A stretch of 64,000 nt of DNA from Nematopogon swammerdamellus (Eukaryota > Arthropoda > Insecta > Lepidoptera > Adelidae). Of the stretch, positions 32,063 through 46,035 are shown in pieces (position 1 is the stretch's first letter; every line of letters begins with the position of its first letter). The stretch lies in NCBI GenBank assembly GCA_946902875.1, contig OX336349.1:11121891-11185890 (forward strand), in the 5' to 3' direction. The translations under genes and the position numbers were made by a program. The notes beneath the pieces were generated by a model. That model was given only the letters and a program-made list of their open reading frames with translations, searched no databases and had not been told where the DNA came from.

Positions 32063-32626
32063 TAGGAATATAGGAATATAGGTTAGGTTAGAAGGTGCGT
32101 CGCATAGAAAAGAATTCAATTATATTATGCTTTGGGTTTTTCGAAGAAGAAAATAAATAAGGGCGTGGTCTCATACAAAATAATTCACAATTTCTGTCAC
32201 AGCGCAATACATGCCAACCACATACAAAACTAACGTATAGAGTATGGCTATCAGTAACACTTTCGTGAGACAAAATTGATACCATAAGCCCGCTTCTATT
32301 TATTTTATCTAGAAGTTTCGGTTAAAAAAAATGTTAAAACAGCTTTACGCGGCGGTCGCTATGCGTCTGTGCAAACATCTCTAATGGTACGCTTGCTTGC
32401 TGTCGTCTCCCTCAGCTCAAACCGAGCGCCGATGTGTGCAGCATTCGTACTTATTTGTACGGTGCAAACATAGCCTGGACCAAATAGAACAGACCAAAAC
32501 GCGAGCGAAACGATGACGTGTAAACAAACATGTTTAGAATAGTTAAATAAAAACACATTTGTTGGCCAATCCTATCTAGGTAGGACCCATTGGTACGATC
32601 CAAACACACCAACGCGTTTATAATAA
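32063..32626. other. unassigned stretch
   Basis: AT-rich with two short antisense frames. No family recognised. Confidence 0.4.
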
Positions 32627-32627
32627 A

Positions 32628-33000
32628 CTAGCTTTTGCCCGCGGCTTCGCTCGCGCGAAATTCGTATTTAAAAAGAAGAAAGTAAGTATGCTCGCTGCCG
32701 TACCTTTATTTCGGCGTGCAGAACAATTCGGTTTGTATGAGAGCCACACCTTAGCGTAATCGAAACTCGTATAGTTAAATGTGCTTATACTAAGTTTCAT
32801 AGAATCCGGATGATCGGTTTAAGAGTTCTGGAGTAACATATATACATAAAATATTTCTAAAAATCGTCAATTTAGTCTTAGTATCATACATAGAGTCTAA
32901 AATGCAATATCTCATAAAACAAAGTAATTTACTCCATCACCATCCCTTACAGATTTATTATTAGTATTGATTACCTATACTCATAGGTATATACTTTCAT
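32628..33000 (-). mobile_element. Helitron-like non-autonomous element, 3' end
   Basis: CTAGCTTTTGCCCGCGGCTT then CGCTCGCGCG opens the segment. Read on the minus strand this is a CG-rich imperfect stem followed by AAAAGCTAG and T, the arrangement of a Helitron 3' terminus (hairpin then CTRR, inserted before T). About 370 bp is shared with 58526-58895, including GTACCTTTATTTCGGCG.GC, GGATGATCGGTTTAAGAGTT and CTCATAAAACAAAGTAA. I cannot find the opposite (TC) end, and no Rep/helicase is present. Confidence 0.5.
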
Positions 33001-33734
33001 GAATGTTAAAAGTTTGTTTAAATTTCGCGAACTTTGAACACTTTAGCTTTTTCTGCTGCGCCTCCTGGTGGCGAAGTATTATGATGTTTTGTGAAGAGTT
33101 TTTCCCGGAAAATTGTCTGTACGTACATGCAAGTTGACGATATTAGCATATAAATCGAGTCACGGGTTTTATAAGCAAACTGAAGGACATATGTACTTCT
33201 TTAATTATGGACATTCCATTCTGAAAACTCCCGTGATAATAAGATAGAGGAGAGAGCTGACCATGTTACTAAGTTACGAGGAAATGTGCCGCAGTAAAAG
33301 CAACCGATAGCAATTTCCGAGTTTCTGCAACAAATAATCGTTTACCGAAAACGCCAATTAGATTTCCCCTTCTGTAGTCAAGAAATCCTTCCCTCTAGTC
33401 TTGGCAGAGGCGACAGTCGGGTGATTACTTGAGTTCTTATCCGCGTGCGTGCCCTAATTACTTTTCTTTGTGAAAGCACGTTGGAATTTCACTTGAAAAC
33501 AATGTTTACTCCAAAACAAACCTTGATCCCAAGACTACAGAGTCCAATATTCTGCGGATGCTACTCTTTCTGCTTGAAAATGAGCTCTTATATCACTGTT
33601 TCATGGATTGATTTTCACTGCACCCGCGAAACAGTCAACCTGATGGAAGAGGTACATGTGTAATTTAGAAAAAAATATATCATTATCTATGTACCTACCT
33701 GTGTATTCACGACTCGTGCTAGACCATACACCGC
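33001..33734. other. unassigned flank of the giant element
   Basis: No gene or repeat recognised. The last bases before the element (ACACCGCCTTC) define the left half of the predicted empty site. Confidence 0.45.
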
Positions 33735-33738
33735 CTTC
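33735..33738. other. target-site duplication CTTC (left)
   Basis: CTTC immediately before the first TG of the left terminal repeat. Confidence 0.65.
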
Positions 33739-35202
33739 TGTAATAACCTCTACCCTATACCTATTGTTTTACCTTAGATATTAAAGGCAGAATTATTAAA
33801 AAATCAACTCTATAGCTCTAGAACAACTAGAATATAAAGAATCGAAATATGGCCAGCGTATAGCTTTCAAGTGATCTCTAGGTTTGTCAGAAACAGTGTC
33901 GCTAATTCGTACACATATTTCCTGTAAAATGGACCCAATTATTACTTCCTTTCCAGAAAGTCGTTGTGTACCGTAATAACTCAGAGTACTAACTCTCATT
34001 TCCTAAATCTATTCTAGTAAATTCTAATATCAACATTTAAAACACTTACTAAACTAATTGCTCATTCATCTATAGTCATTAAACCCTTCTGGTTTCCCTC
34101 TGTGTTCTATGTGCACGCTTCGACAGCGCGCTCACGCGCCTCGCTTGCGAGCTTGTGAGACCCGCCAAAATTCGAAATGAAAAGTGTTCTGATGTTTGTG
34201 TTATTGTTATTATTAAATTATGATCAATGTATTACTTGATAGCTTAATTTTGTTGTGCCATTCAATAGATGAAATCTATTGTTTATATTTTCTTCTATAT
34301 TTTAGAACTTCAACAATACAAACTTTTATTGAAACCCCCCCTGAAGGGGTTTGTGGAACTGGCTCCACTAAATTCGTATGGACCCTCTGTCCATACGATA
34401 TTTATCCATCGCCAGTCCCCGTGACTCCCAACGCAGATAAATCTGTACTTAAGTTACAAATTTATTATTTGTTCCTAGGAGTCCCCGTTTTCTAATCTGT
34501 ACAAAATATACATCTTCAGACAGATTTACCAATTTAATCTCGTAGTGTTATGTTAGAGTTCAAAAGATATTCTTTTGTCCTCCCTAAAGGCAGAAGTGTA
34601 TGCTTTTAATTGTGAGTGTATAGTGTATGTTATGGTTTACATTTCTGTGGCTATCTATTGATATACCTACAGAAATTGTTTTATTCCAAATGATGCGGTC
34701 AGGGGTCCACCTTTCACCGAAATCATTTAGGAATATTTTCTTAAGGGTTTATTAAAATTGTGTACTGATCATAATCTATATAACCTATACAGGTATATTT
34801 AAACCTGATTTACGCAATCTCCCCACGACCTAAAACGTAACTAGCCAGAATGTTGCATGTACATATATATTACAAAATTTACCTTAGAATTTCACTATCC
34901 TAATCGGTCTGACACGATTCACTAAAATCACCTTAAATAAAACACCATTACAAATAGAATAGCGTAAAATATTAAATTCAAACGAAACCACAACACCCGC
35001 CACTGAATCTAATCGCGAAGTTAACACTTAATAAAATATATACTTTTATGTCAAAATACGGTAAAACCACTGATTTTACATATTTAAAACCGACATATTT
35101 TTTAATAATTACGCGTGGTTCAAACACTCTTATATACGTAGAATTTACGAATTTAAAAATCGGGTTTTGTTTCTTTTAATTTTCCCTATATTTTAAAATA
35201 CC

Positions 35203-36190
35203 TTCCCAATGTACTAGTCCTCATGGTAGGCCAGTTCGGACATAGTGTCATTGTAAAAGCTCTTTGGAAGTCCTTCCATCACCAGTCAAGATTCCAGAAT
35301 CCAGACGCCTTCATCCAGAACTCAAAAGGCTCAAAAAGAACATCCAAAATATTTTCCGTAAAACTAGTTGACAACCCCTATATCACCCCCAAAATTACAG
35401 AATCCAGACACCTTCATCTGTAACTCCGAAAGCTTTACAGAGATCCCCACACTAATATTCACGAAATTAAACAACCTCTATTCACTGACTTCCCTTATTT
35501 GCGTGTAATTTAAGATCAGGTCCCAGTACAATATATGTTAATCCAATTTAAAACCTTCCCAATGTACCAGTCCTCATGGTAGGCCAGTTCGGACATAGTG
35601 TCATTGTAAAAGCTATTTGGAAGTCCTTCCATCACCAGTCAAGATTCCAGAATCCAGACGCCTTCATCCAGAACTCAAAAGGCTCAAAAAGAACATCCAA
35701 AATATTTTTCGCAAACTAGTTGAAAACCCCTATATCACCCCCAAAATTACAGAATCCAGACACCTTCATCTGTAACTCCGAAAGCTTTACAGAAGTTCCC
35801 ACACTAAAATTTACGAAACAACAAACTCTATTCACCGGTTTCTTTACAAAATCATTTATGTACTAAGAAAACCTTCCCAATGTACTAGTCCTCATGGTAG
35901 GCCAGTTCGGACATAGTGTCATTGTAAAAGCTCTTTGGAAGTCCTTCCATCACCAGTCAAGATTCCAGAATCCAGACGCCTTCATCCAGAACTCAAAAGG
36001 CTCAAAAAGAACATCCAAAATATTTTCCGTAAAACTAGTTGACAACCCCTATATCACCCCCAAAATTACAGAATCCAGACACCTTCATCTGCAACTCCGA
36101 AAGCTTTACAGAAGTTCCCACACTAAATTTTACGAAATTAAATTAATTATATTCACCGGTTTCTTTACCAAACCATTTACTTAAGAAAAC
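35203..36190 (+). repeat. three-copy tandem block inside the left LTR
   Basis: CATGGTAGGCCAGTTCGGAC begins at 35222, 35575 and 35893, giving periods of 353 and 318 bp. The shared core is about 240 bp and includes CACCAGTCAAGATTCCAGAA and ACACCTTCATCTG. The spacers between the cores differ. A frame starting MVGQFGHSVIVKALWKSFHH is open in copies 1 and 3 for 66 and 96 codons, but is broken by single-base changes in copy 2, so I do not treat it as a gene. Confidence 0.85.
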
Positions 36191-36439
36191 CCAATCAAAA
36201 TACACGCGAGCGAAGCCGAGCGAAAATATTCACTAATAAAACCCAACCGAAAATACACGCGAGCGAAGCCGAGCGAAACTTCGTTTCCCGAATTTATTCG
36301 AAAACTCACGCGAGCGGAGCAGTACCAACTTTCGTACCTGGACTCTCGCTAAATACGCACGACCGTCTCCTTCGACTCCCAAAACAGACTGAACTCCCCA
36401 CGCTCCCCTCCCTCTCCTTTTATAATCTTTCCTCGTGTC

Positions 36440-36700
36440 ACAATCCTGACACGCAGGAACAAATCGAACGGTGGCCTCCTAGTATGGCCATGACACGTTC
36501 GTGTCACGGAGCGCGATTTTGTATGGAGATTGAATTTTGATTTTTAGTATGGGCTGGACACGTTTGTGTCACGCAGGAACAAATCGATCGGCTGCCTCGT
36601 AGTATGGCCGTGTCACGTTTCTGTCCGGACTCGTAATTTGTATGGAGGATAATTTTATGTTTTTAGTATGAACTGGACACGTTTGTTACACGATATAAAT
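36440..36700 (+). repeat. GACACG-palindrome repeats, block 1 (left LTR)
   Basis: Units of about 110-125 bp contain ACACGCAGGAACAAATCGA, GGTGGCCTC.TAGTATGGCC and TGACACGTTCGTGTCA (palindromic, 36491-36506), then GTATGGAGAT and TTTTTAGTATGGGCTGGACA. Confidence 0.8.
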
Positions 36701-37494
36701 TCGATTTTGGAGGGAAAACAAACCCTCTTCGTACCTTCCACATGGTACCTAAAGCTGTTTCGCTCGTCAGCGATGCGCTTTACCTCTACTTCGGTGGTTT
36801 TAACACCACTTCCCCGCACCCATTGTGCATCTCCGCATGCAGAGAACTGTTGCTTTTGTTATATAAATTAATTGATGTTATTACATGTGCTCTATTAATA
36901 AGTCGACTTTTAGCGCCATGACGGAGTGTTTTATTTATATATTTTTGTTTAATTTTGTATATATATTAATTTCTGTACATACGTGATACCATATTCCGTG
37001 TTTGCTAATGCTAGTCATGTACGGAACCTGGACACGCAGAAACCAATCGAAATCTCCTTACCATAGTCGTGTTTTATTCATGTCAGGACACGAATCCATT
37101 CCTTCATACTAACATCGCTTAATGAAAACCCCTCCCGCACCGCTTGACAAATTACCTCAGGTCGCTCCGCCTCGCCCCGCGGCCCACGCGCGCCCGCAGC
37201 TCGGTAATACCTCACCCCTTGTCTTGTTTACCTCATACCTCTCTCCGCCCCGCGCGCACGCTCCAACGGATATTTATTTGAATGTTGGCGTCATACTCAA
37301 TGAAACGTTGTTTTGTTTTATTTTATGTTTTTGTTTAATAACTGGTACTTTGTTTACATACTCTTCCCTTTATAAAAATGTTTAGTGTATTAGTTTGAAT
37401 CATTAATAAATAATTATTAAAATAATTTTAGACCCTGTGCGATATCTTCACACAGATCACAAAACTTCAAATTCCCATAAACTCCGTCATGTCC

Positions 37495-38100
37495 AGATTC
37501 CAGACACGCAGGAACAAATAGACCAGCGACCTCATAGTATGGCCGTGTCACATTCGTGTCCTGACACGAATTTAGTATGGAAATTAAATTGAATCATTAG
37601 TATGGACTCGACACGAATCGGACACGCAGGAACAAATCGAACGGCGCCCTCTTAGTATGGCCGTGACACGTTCTTGACACGCAGGAACAAAACGCTCGGT
37701 TGCCTCGTAGTATGGCCGTGACACGTTCGTGTCACAGAGCGAAATTTCGTATGGAGATAGAATTTAATTTTTAGTATGGGCTGGACACGGTTGTGACACG
37801 CTCGAACAAATCGAACGGTGGCCTCGTAGTATGGCCGTGTCACATTCGTGTCCTGATACGAATTTAGTATGGAGATTAAATTAGATTATTAGTATGGGCT
37901 CGACACGAATTGGACACACAGGAACAAATCGAACCGTAGCTCCACAGTATGGCCATGACACATTCGTGTCCTGACACAAATTTTAGTATGGAGATAAAAA
38001 TAAATTATTAATATGTGCTTGACACGTTTCTGACACGTAGGAACAAAACGTACGGTGGCCCCGCAGTATGGGCGTGTCACGCTCGTGTCCTGACAATAAT
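37495..38100 (+). repeat. GACACG-palindrome repeats, block 2 (left LTR)
   Basis: About five more units of the same type, including GTGACACGTTCGTGTCAC (37718-37735). The frequent ACACG and CGTGT words create many alternative stem-loops. Antisense frames such as 37652-37843 and 37889-38104 only reflect the repeat. Confidence 0.8.
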
Positions 38101-38819
38101 TCATTCTTTCATACTATCAACTCGCAGCGAAATAATCACTACTCGCGCTCCTTGACTCGCTACCTCAAGCCGCGCTTCCAACGGCGTGATGATACCACGA
38201 TCTCCGTCCCCGCGCCCGCAAGACGCGCGTCTTCTTACCTCACCTCTCCGCTGTTTCGTACGCGCCCATGTCTTGTTCCCCTCTCACCGCGTGTCAGGAT
38301 TACCTCATGCTACCTTCCCCGCCTCGGCGCTCTATAGTGTTTTATATGCGAACCAACTGATGTTATTATATTTCTTGTTTGTCTAATTGCGCGTCGTATT
38401 GTAATGGCCGTTCGCGCCATTTTATTTCTTAGTGGAGTGTGCAGTCACGTTTGAATTTATTAGGTGATTAGTTAAATTGTAATATAAATTATTTTGTTAA
38501 TATTTTAATGAAACGTTTTAATGTTCTATAATTTAGCTTTGAATTACTATTGGCTATATATTTATCCTTTTTTTACCTTGTGTGATTCCATCACAGTCGC
38601 CCGCATAGAGGTTCATAACGAAGCAAGGTCAACGGAACCTCATCCCGTGACGCTTGATCTCGTTAAGAAGCTATATACATTATGATCTTGAAAATTACTT
38701 CTTCTTTGTTAGGGTTTTATTGTTCCCTTCCAAGAAGTTTGTATATTTAATCATTTATCACTGTTAGGGTTCAAGTTCCCTTCCAGAGACCCCCTTCTTC
38801 TATAATTTTTAATTTGTGT

Positions 38820-38863
<44 letters not shown>

Positions 38864-39224
38864 CCCCATCTGTCCACGTGCTTTAGGAAGTTCTTACCCT
38901 CCAGCTTAGGATTTATCTCCCTTAGCTTAAAGAGAAAAGATTTTTAGAATGCATACCACAACCTTACCACCTCCGGCTTAGACCATGTTTGCACTCTTTC
39001 CCTTATCTTCCATTTGCAGCTCGTGCCAATACTACATTAAACAAATATTTTAGTGTAATTGATTTAGTTTATTATTAATAAATCTAGGAATTTAGGCAAA
39101 AGTTATCACCTCAAAGCCTTAGATCCCTATATTCTGCCTCTAACAGATTTCCCAACAGTGCAGGAACCTCTAGTCTCACCCTTTACCGTATGGGCCGAAA
39201 CAGAACATCACCGCTTACAGTGCA

Positions 39225-40335
39225 ATACACACCTTACCACCTCCGGCTTAGGCTATGCAAGCAGTTCGGCAGGACAGAACTGGTCCGTGAAGAACACATA
39301 ACACACCTTACCACCTCCGGCTTAGGCTATGCATGTATCCTAGCACAACAAGCTTCCATTAAAGGCAGAGTAGTCGGGATACATATTTTCAAAAGACTTC
39401 GAAATCGACTCATGCATCATTTTGGATCCTAACTCACCTATTGACGAATAGACGGACTCGGTATGCTTGTAAACGATTCTACTTTAACTCATCCAACATT
39501 GCTCCGGTTAATGATTTCAAACCAAATACTACACTCATTCACTGTACATAGACCAGAAAATGTCATCCTGAACTTCCAACGCTCCATTTTTTGTGTGTTC
39601 GGAACGCCTTTAGTAGACGATGTCATAATCCCTCCCCAGCGTGAGTCGGACTCAGTAAAATGTAAAGTTCTGCACTTAAGGCATTTTCACCTCACCTTTT
39701 CTAAGTCCCAAATTGTGTGTTCATCACACTGAATTTAATTTAACATTATTTTCGAAGCAATGTATGGGAAAACCAAACGAAACCAAAGTATCCTGATTCC
39801 TTGTAAAGGTCCCTTCAGGTTAGAGCGCTGCTCTCATTAGAAGGAAATTTCACTACAGAGTACAGACACTATAATACCCGCAGGTTTACTCGCGTATTTT
39901 ACACAAACATCCAAAACCATCCACTCAAGTCAACAAGTCTACTCTAAACTTTTGTTACTTCTTATTTAGAAGTAATTTAGTTTAACTCTCCTCACTGTAC
40001 AGCATCTTATTTATTTATTTTGTCATATTTGTTTTCCCGTTTTTTTTTTTATACCTATTTATATCAATTTTATATATTTATAAAATAAATTACCTATATA
40101 AAACTTATACAAACAGACACAAACAAAAACGGTATTCTCGCCGGCGACGGGAGACGAGAATTATTATTATTATTATTATTTAACGTAAGGACCGAAACAG
40201 TACATCACCGTTTACAATGCAATACACGCCTTACCACCTCTGGCTTAGGCTATGCAAGCAGTTCGGCAGGACAGAGCGGGTCCGTGAAGAACACATAACA
40301 TACCTTACCACCACCGGCTTAGGCTATGCAAGCAG
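39225..40335 (+). repeat. CTTACCACCTCCGGCTTAGG repeat units
   Basis: The phrase recurs at about 38963 (partial), 39232, 39306, 40229 and 40305. The full units also share CTATGCAAGCAGTTCGGCAG and GTCCGTGAAGAACACATAAC. The two full blocks (39190-39335 and 40185-40335) lie about 1 kb apart and are about 90 percent alike by eye. Confidence 0.75.
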
Positions 40336-41714
40336 TTCATTTAAATTTTTTTTTTTTTATTTAAAGTTTTATTTTTTCGCCCGCATGACTTTTCTTACTC
40401 AGTGTATTTTAATTTAATTTTTTTTTAACCCGCATGAATCTATTTATTTTAACAATAATTTAATGAGCACTACTCTAGTGTTTATTTACAGTATTTATGA
40501 GAATGTAACCCCACAACTATGTCTATCAACAATTCAACACGCTCGCTCCCGACAAAGCATCCTTAACATGGTAAAGTTACTGATAGATAACGTGATAAAT
40601 AAAATAGAAATTGAAGAAGGTTTTGTATAGTGTAACGATTATGCGTAACAGTAGGTTGTTTCACATAATCAATTTAAATTAAATAAAGTGTATTCTTACC
40701 ATACCATAACCTATCGCATCCTACCTTTACCAACCCTTACCATACCCTTACACTTCTTTACCTACACATCTTTACCAACCTTACCTCTCACTATAGTAAA
40801 TTATGAACGGAACCCTATCACTACTCTAATATTACCGCCCTATATCCTAACCTAAAGGTGAGGAGTGGAGTTTAGGATATATCTTATTCTACTTTACCTA
40901 CTTAATAAAGTACATAGCAACCCAAACAATACACCCGTCGTACTATAACTATCTATATAGTACATCCAACAAATGTTGATCATCCATAAATGTGATCCAA
41001 TTCTAATCTGCAATCGTGAAAATAATTAGGTACTCTACCTAGCACTATATTACGCCCATCAGATATTTACATGACTTTTTACTTCCTACTATATAGTCTA
41101 TAATATAATTCCTTCTTCCAACACCAGTCGACACTCCAAACTCAAGCTCTTTCTTCTTTACTCCATGTTCCGTTAATTCGATTACCCCTAGCGAAGATGA
41201 ACCTATAAGAACCTCTCCTATTCTTAAATAACTATAATTATAATCCAACCCGATGATTCGTCCTGAAGTTCCTGAAATTAAAACCATTAAAACATTAAAT
41301 TTCTACTGTATATATTTAAAAGTACTTCAATGGCAGCGACGGATGGTGATTTCTCAGCATGGCAACCGCAACTTACCTACTTTGAAATTTTTTTTTTTTT
41401 TATTATTCCATAATGTTGATGAAGTGTAGGTACTTTTAGGCTCATTAAAACATGATACATAAATGAGTTTTATATGTTCTTGTTCAATAAAAATAAATCC
41501 CGATATGCTAATAAAATGATCACTTTCATAAACTATTTCATATGACGAAATGACAGAAAATTGTATTTTATCTATTTCCTATACAGGATAAATATTTTCA
41601 ATTTCAAATTGTATTAAAATTGCCAGTGAATTAAGAATAATCAAAAAAAAATTTGCTTTATCGACTAAGTTCAGTTGCAGGAATTGAGACAAAACTTAGA
41701 AAAGGAAAAAAAAA

Positions 41715-41800
41715 CATATTCGTAAAATGCGGATTTGAACCAGCAACCCTCCGATTCCAACTCATAGTATGATTCCATTAAACCACGAGGAGTCACAGCG
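41715..41800 (-). mobile_element. tRNA-derived SINE head inside the giant element
   Basis: On the minus strand, CGTGGTTTAATGG (A box, 41774-41786) and GGTTCAAATCC (B box, 41731-41741) are spaced as in a tRNA. T-rich sequence (on that strand) follows. Acceptor-stem pairing is poor, so it is not called a tRNA gene. Confidence 0.5.
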
Positions 41801-44800
41801 AACTCGACGAATATACTAAATGTATGCATTTCTATAAAGGCTGACCCACACACGTTCGTCGCATGCTCGCAAGCGAACGGCCACCGCTGCACTTCACGGA
41901 GACGCGTGCTCGCGGCTTCCGCGTGGCAATTATGAATTCTTGAAATTATAAATGGTGCAAATATTAAGGCGTACAAGCGGCGTGTTTAAACAAATCGCCC
42001 TTTTTCTTATATGGTCGTCCGCCACTGTCCAGTGGTCTACAGAACTACGCAATCCGGTACGGTGATTTGTTCGTGACAGTATCTTCTCGCCCGCCTGCCC
42101 ATAACCGTTTTCCGAAACCACATCAACATGTAAATACAAAATCTTTATGTATGGTAAATATGAATGAAACTAGTAAAAATTCAAAATCAATTCGGTTTAA
42201 TATACTCACATACATAAAAACTTATGTTCGGCAGTACATTTTTGTTAATAAACTTGAATTTAAATAAAAGTATTGTGGTGTTAGCGACATCTATCCCACA
42301 ACCGAATAATAAAGATCGATAAAACCTGTATAGCTTTGCTACGTTGAAACAATAGAAAGATTCGTTAACACACCAATAGATGGCGAATAATTAAAATTTT
42401 CATGCAACATTACATCTCACTGTGAAACAAAAAAAACTCACGCCTCACATAAATATAGTTTGCTAGTGGGTATGATTATTCTTTTTTATTTATTTTTTCC
42501 TTTTTCCCCTTTTTCCATTTCTTTTTTTCCCCATTTTCCCGGGTCCTTATAGTGTTTGTGTACACTACCACAACTTACTTTCTCCATCCGACTTATCTTC
42601 TTTCCTTTTTCCTCCCGGGTTTACCCCAATGTTCACTCCGTAAGGTCGGTACCTATTTGCTCCAGCACGCAAATCTAGTCTCCTTATGCTGTGATAACAA
42701 ATCAAATACTGCCCATCAGGTCTGATTGATTGAGATAAGATCCATGTTCCTTCTTATGCTAGAAAACTCTGTTATGTTATATACAGGATATAGATCCTGT
42801 ATATCCGCTGGATAATGTCACATTTCATTTATAAAACTTCCAGTTTGTGTCTCACGACGCACACTAACAATCGGTTTCTTGACATGAAAGTAAAACGGAA
42901 TTTATAGAAGTTTATCTCCTGCAATGAAGTGGCAAATTCTTGTCTATGATAAACGTGTCTGAAACCAAAATAAACTTAAATCAAAATTGAATTTTAATGC
43001 TAGATTTTACTTAAAAGGTATAAATATTTATTCAGCAATAAACTTTTGTAAAACTTTAAATAAAATAAAGTATCAAATCCCTTAATAAATATTAACTCAC
43101 CGACTTGAAAATGTTACTGGAATATGTAAGACAGCAAATGTTCAGCCATACCGAAGACACCAAGCCACTATTTTTTTTTAACGATACAAATACCATTTAA
43201 TATCCCCAGATAATAATTCGCAAAGTATACGAAATCCGCCTTTTCCGTAATACAACAGAAAAGTTGTATACTTTAATTAATTTTGAACGTCTCGAATGGG
43301 ACGAAAATATATATTCCTCCTACCGAATGTTAACATAAAAAAATTTTTTTCCCAACCTTAGCAAATCAGCTACGAGGTCATTGCTAATCACATCCAGGCG
43401 CAGTCAGCACTCGAATAAACGAATACTCGACCGCTAAAATCCGACCGTGGTTCAGATTCCAAATAAACTTCCGAAATTCCGACTCTACATGGTAGTCATT
43501 ATACACCTTCTGTTTGTATCAGTGCAACATGCTTATCATGCAATCAAAACCAATTAACATGTATGAGAAACACCGGCCAAAGTGAAGCACCGACATGGCA
43601 TCCAGATACATCCAGCTTCTACGCCTGCCTCCCAACGAAGCAAGCAGAGACAACGGAACCCCCACGCCCCACGACTACGACACACCTCTACCGCCTCTTT
43701 CACTTTAATAAATATATATACCAAGAGTTGTATACAAATGCCAATAACATATCAAAACCCAAAGTCCAATCAAACAATTAACACACATAGGCAGTTATAT
43801 CACATTCATAAATTTAATATTTTTTTTTTTTTTGAAATGTATATATATATATATATATATCTAACTAACTGTATCCACCGCTCCATTCTATCACACCACC
43901 GACCCCTCTACCATCCCCACAAACCGTTCAGCGCGATGGTAACTACCCTATCAGCGGTTGTCCACGAACACGTACGCACGACATGATCCTTCGTCAAACC
44001 GGGCGCCCGCGTTGGTTAGTCCACAATCACGGCAACGTTACCATTCATACGGACTTATCCATTTTAAATGATTTTCAAGGTATAATGTGGAATTAAATAT
44101 CCGGGTTTTTCATACAAAATTTTTCATTTTACGGATTTCCACACAAGAAGATCAGTATGGAATACGGATTTTCTATAAAGCTTTCCATAAAACCCACATT
44201 TAACTGATTTTCCAATCGCATATTGATTCTCGGAAAGCCTTGAACTGAAACGCCATCACGGTTTTGTATCTTGTGTGAATCTAATGAATGACCGGCTAAT
44301 GTACGATCTCACTCCATTCTTCTCAATATCCAAATCGTATTTAAAATAATATAATAATCTACTTATAATATCTAAGCTATTTGCTCTAATAATTTGGCGG
44401 AACAGGTTACACACGAATGCCTACCCCGTTAGTGTCGGCCACACTGAACCGAACCAAACTCGAATCATCCATACAACCGTATCAATCTTCTACTCAAAAT
44501 GGTGGCACCAACGTGTTCTTCCTGGCAACTTTCACACCCACACCTTTATTCACGTAATTTTCCCAAGCAAACAGCTCACATACGAATTACCCACAAACAG
44601 GTAACACCTGCTGTCCACTTCCAGTGGTAATGGACTGAGCACGTCAGGTCAAAATTCCGACTGGACAACAGTGTCTCGCTCCGACATCCGCAGACAGAAT
44701 ACTTAATATAGGAAAACCTCCCTTTTCAGTCAATATGTTGACATAAAGTAATTAGCGGAATTCAATAATCCACATCTCCAGAACTGATTTCTACATAGAA

Positions 44801-45679
44801 AATGCATGTTCGTTAATACATACGTTTTCTATTAGACCGTCAACACATCCATTCGATTGCCCCAATAATGTTAGTGAGACAAGATACGACTATCTTATAT
44901 TCTAACGTCTAAACACGTTGTATGAACACATAATTACTAATATATTCATGTACTCGCTTTTATAAAATGAACAAACTCCTTCAACTAGACAAATATTTAT
45001 GCTTCGTTCCCATACACAAAATATATGACTTCAATTAACACGGAATTCATATACCTACATTAGCACAAACATACTTCCTCAAATACATACCATCCAACAT
45101 TTCCAATCCATAACTAAGTTGATAAAATGGATCTACACCGTTGGATAGTGAAATACGCCTTCAACATCACACCGCAACAAACCGTCAACTAGTAATTCTA
45201 TTGCGTGTCGCCTCGGACTAGGCGCTTAATAGCCTTCTTGCTTGATTTTCAACAAACACCTATAACTTCATCTTTCTGAATCGTTGTAAAACTGTAGTCC
45301 CTTCCATTATCTATGTTAATTGGCACAATTATAATGTTCTAATTAGCTGAAACGTTACATCTAATATCAAACTTCTGCTCTACAGCCAATTATATACATT
45401 ACTGCTTGACAAATACATACAATCACAAACTGATATATATTTTTTATTCCAACCCACATTCCAAGCAGTGAAATAAACAGCGTTATACTGCTGACCACAC
45501 TAACGTATATTCAACTCCACAGATAACCAACACTCCGACATGGCATCCATAAATCCTATCTCCCACACATACCAACATGCTGCATCCAGGCAAGTCAACC
45601 TTCACATTGCAACAAGATACAGGGTCCTTTTCCCGCACTACCTAACAGTATAACCGTGCCAAGGTGAGAAGTGGCCAGT

Positions 45680-46035
45680 CCGTCACTCGCCATCCGCAGA
45701 ATTTCGCCTCACTCACAGTCACCCCTTTCTACTAGCATAAAACTATTCTCTCTTCTCAACATATTACTTGATAAAATTTTAATTCTTCAGTAAAAAAATC
45801 TCCCGATGCGCCCCAACAAATTCGCAAGAAGCAAAACATCGCAAGTTCGTTTTTTTTTTTTTTCTTTCCCTACAAAGCGCGATTCGTCATCCGCAAAGTT
45901 CCGCCTCACTCACAATCACTCCTATATACTAGCGTAAAACTATACTCTCTTCTTAACATATTACTTGATAAAAGTTTTTTAATTCATCAGTAAAAAAAAA
46001 TCTCCCGATGCGCCCCAACAAATTCGCCTCGCCTG
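45680..46035 (+). repeat. 199-bp direct duplication in the interior
   Basis: CATCCGCA.A.TTCCGCCTCA, AACATATTACTTGATAAAA and TCTCCCGATGCGCCCCAACA occur twice, about 199 bp apart (first about 45690, second about 45889), with scattered differences. Confidence 0.8.

Larger units (their letters stand above)
33739..38595 (+). repeat. left terminal repeat (LTR), 4,857 bp
   Basis: Identical by eye to 48875-53731 at a constant offset of 15,136 bp with no indel. The one substitution I noticed is T at 36687 against G at 51823. It contains a three-copy tandem block (35200-36190), palindromic GACACG repeats (36440-38100), two CpG-rich patches (37120-37270 and 38160-38330) and CGCGAGCGAAGCCGAGCGAA twice (36205 and 36256). 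The short frames in it are repeated identically in the right copy and show no domain. Confidence 0.85.

Noticed and set aside
37652..38337. Short frames repeated identically in both LTRs as conserved genes
   Set aside because: They are identical only because the LTRs are identical copies. They cross repeat units, have no domain and several read the palindromic repeats antisense.
43582..43986. 134-codon frame in the giant element as a gag-like protein
   Set aside because: It crosses poly(T) and (AT)n tracts, giving FFFF and YIYIYI runs. It has no zinc knuckle or capsid-like motif, and an overlapping frame of similar quality exists.
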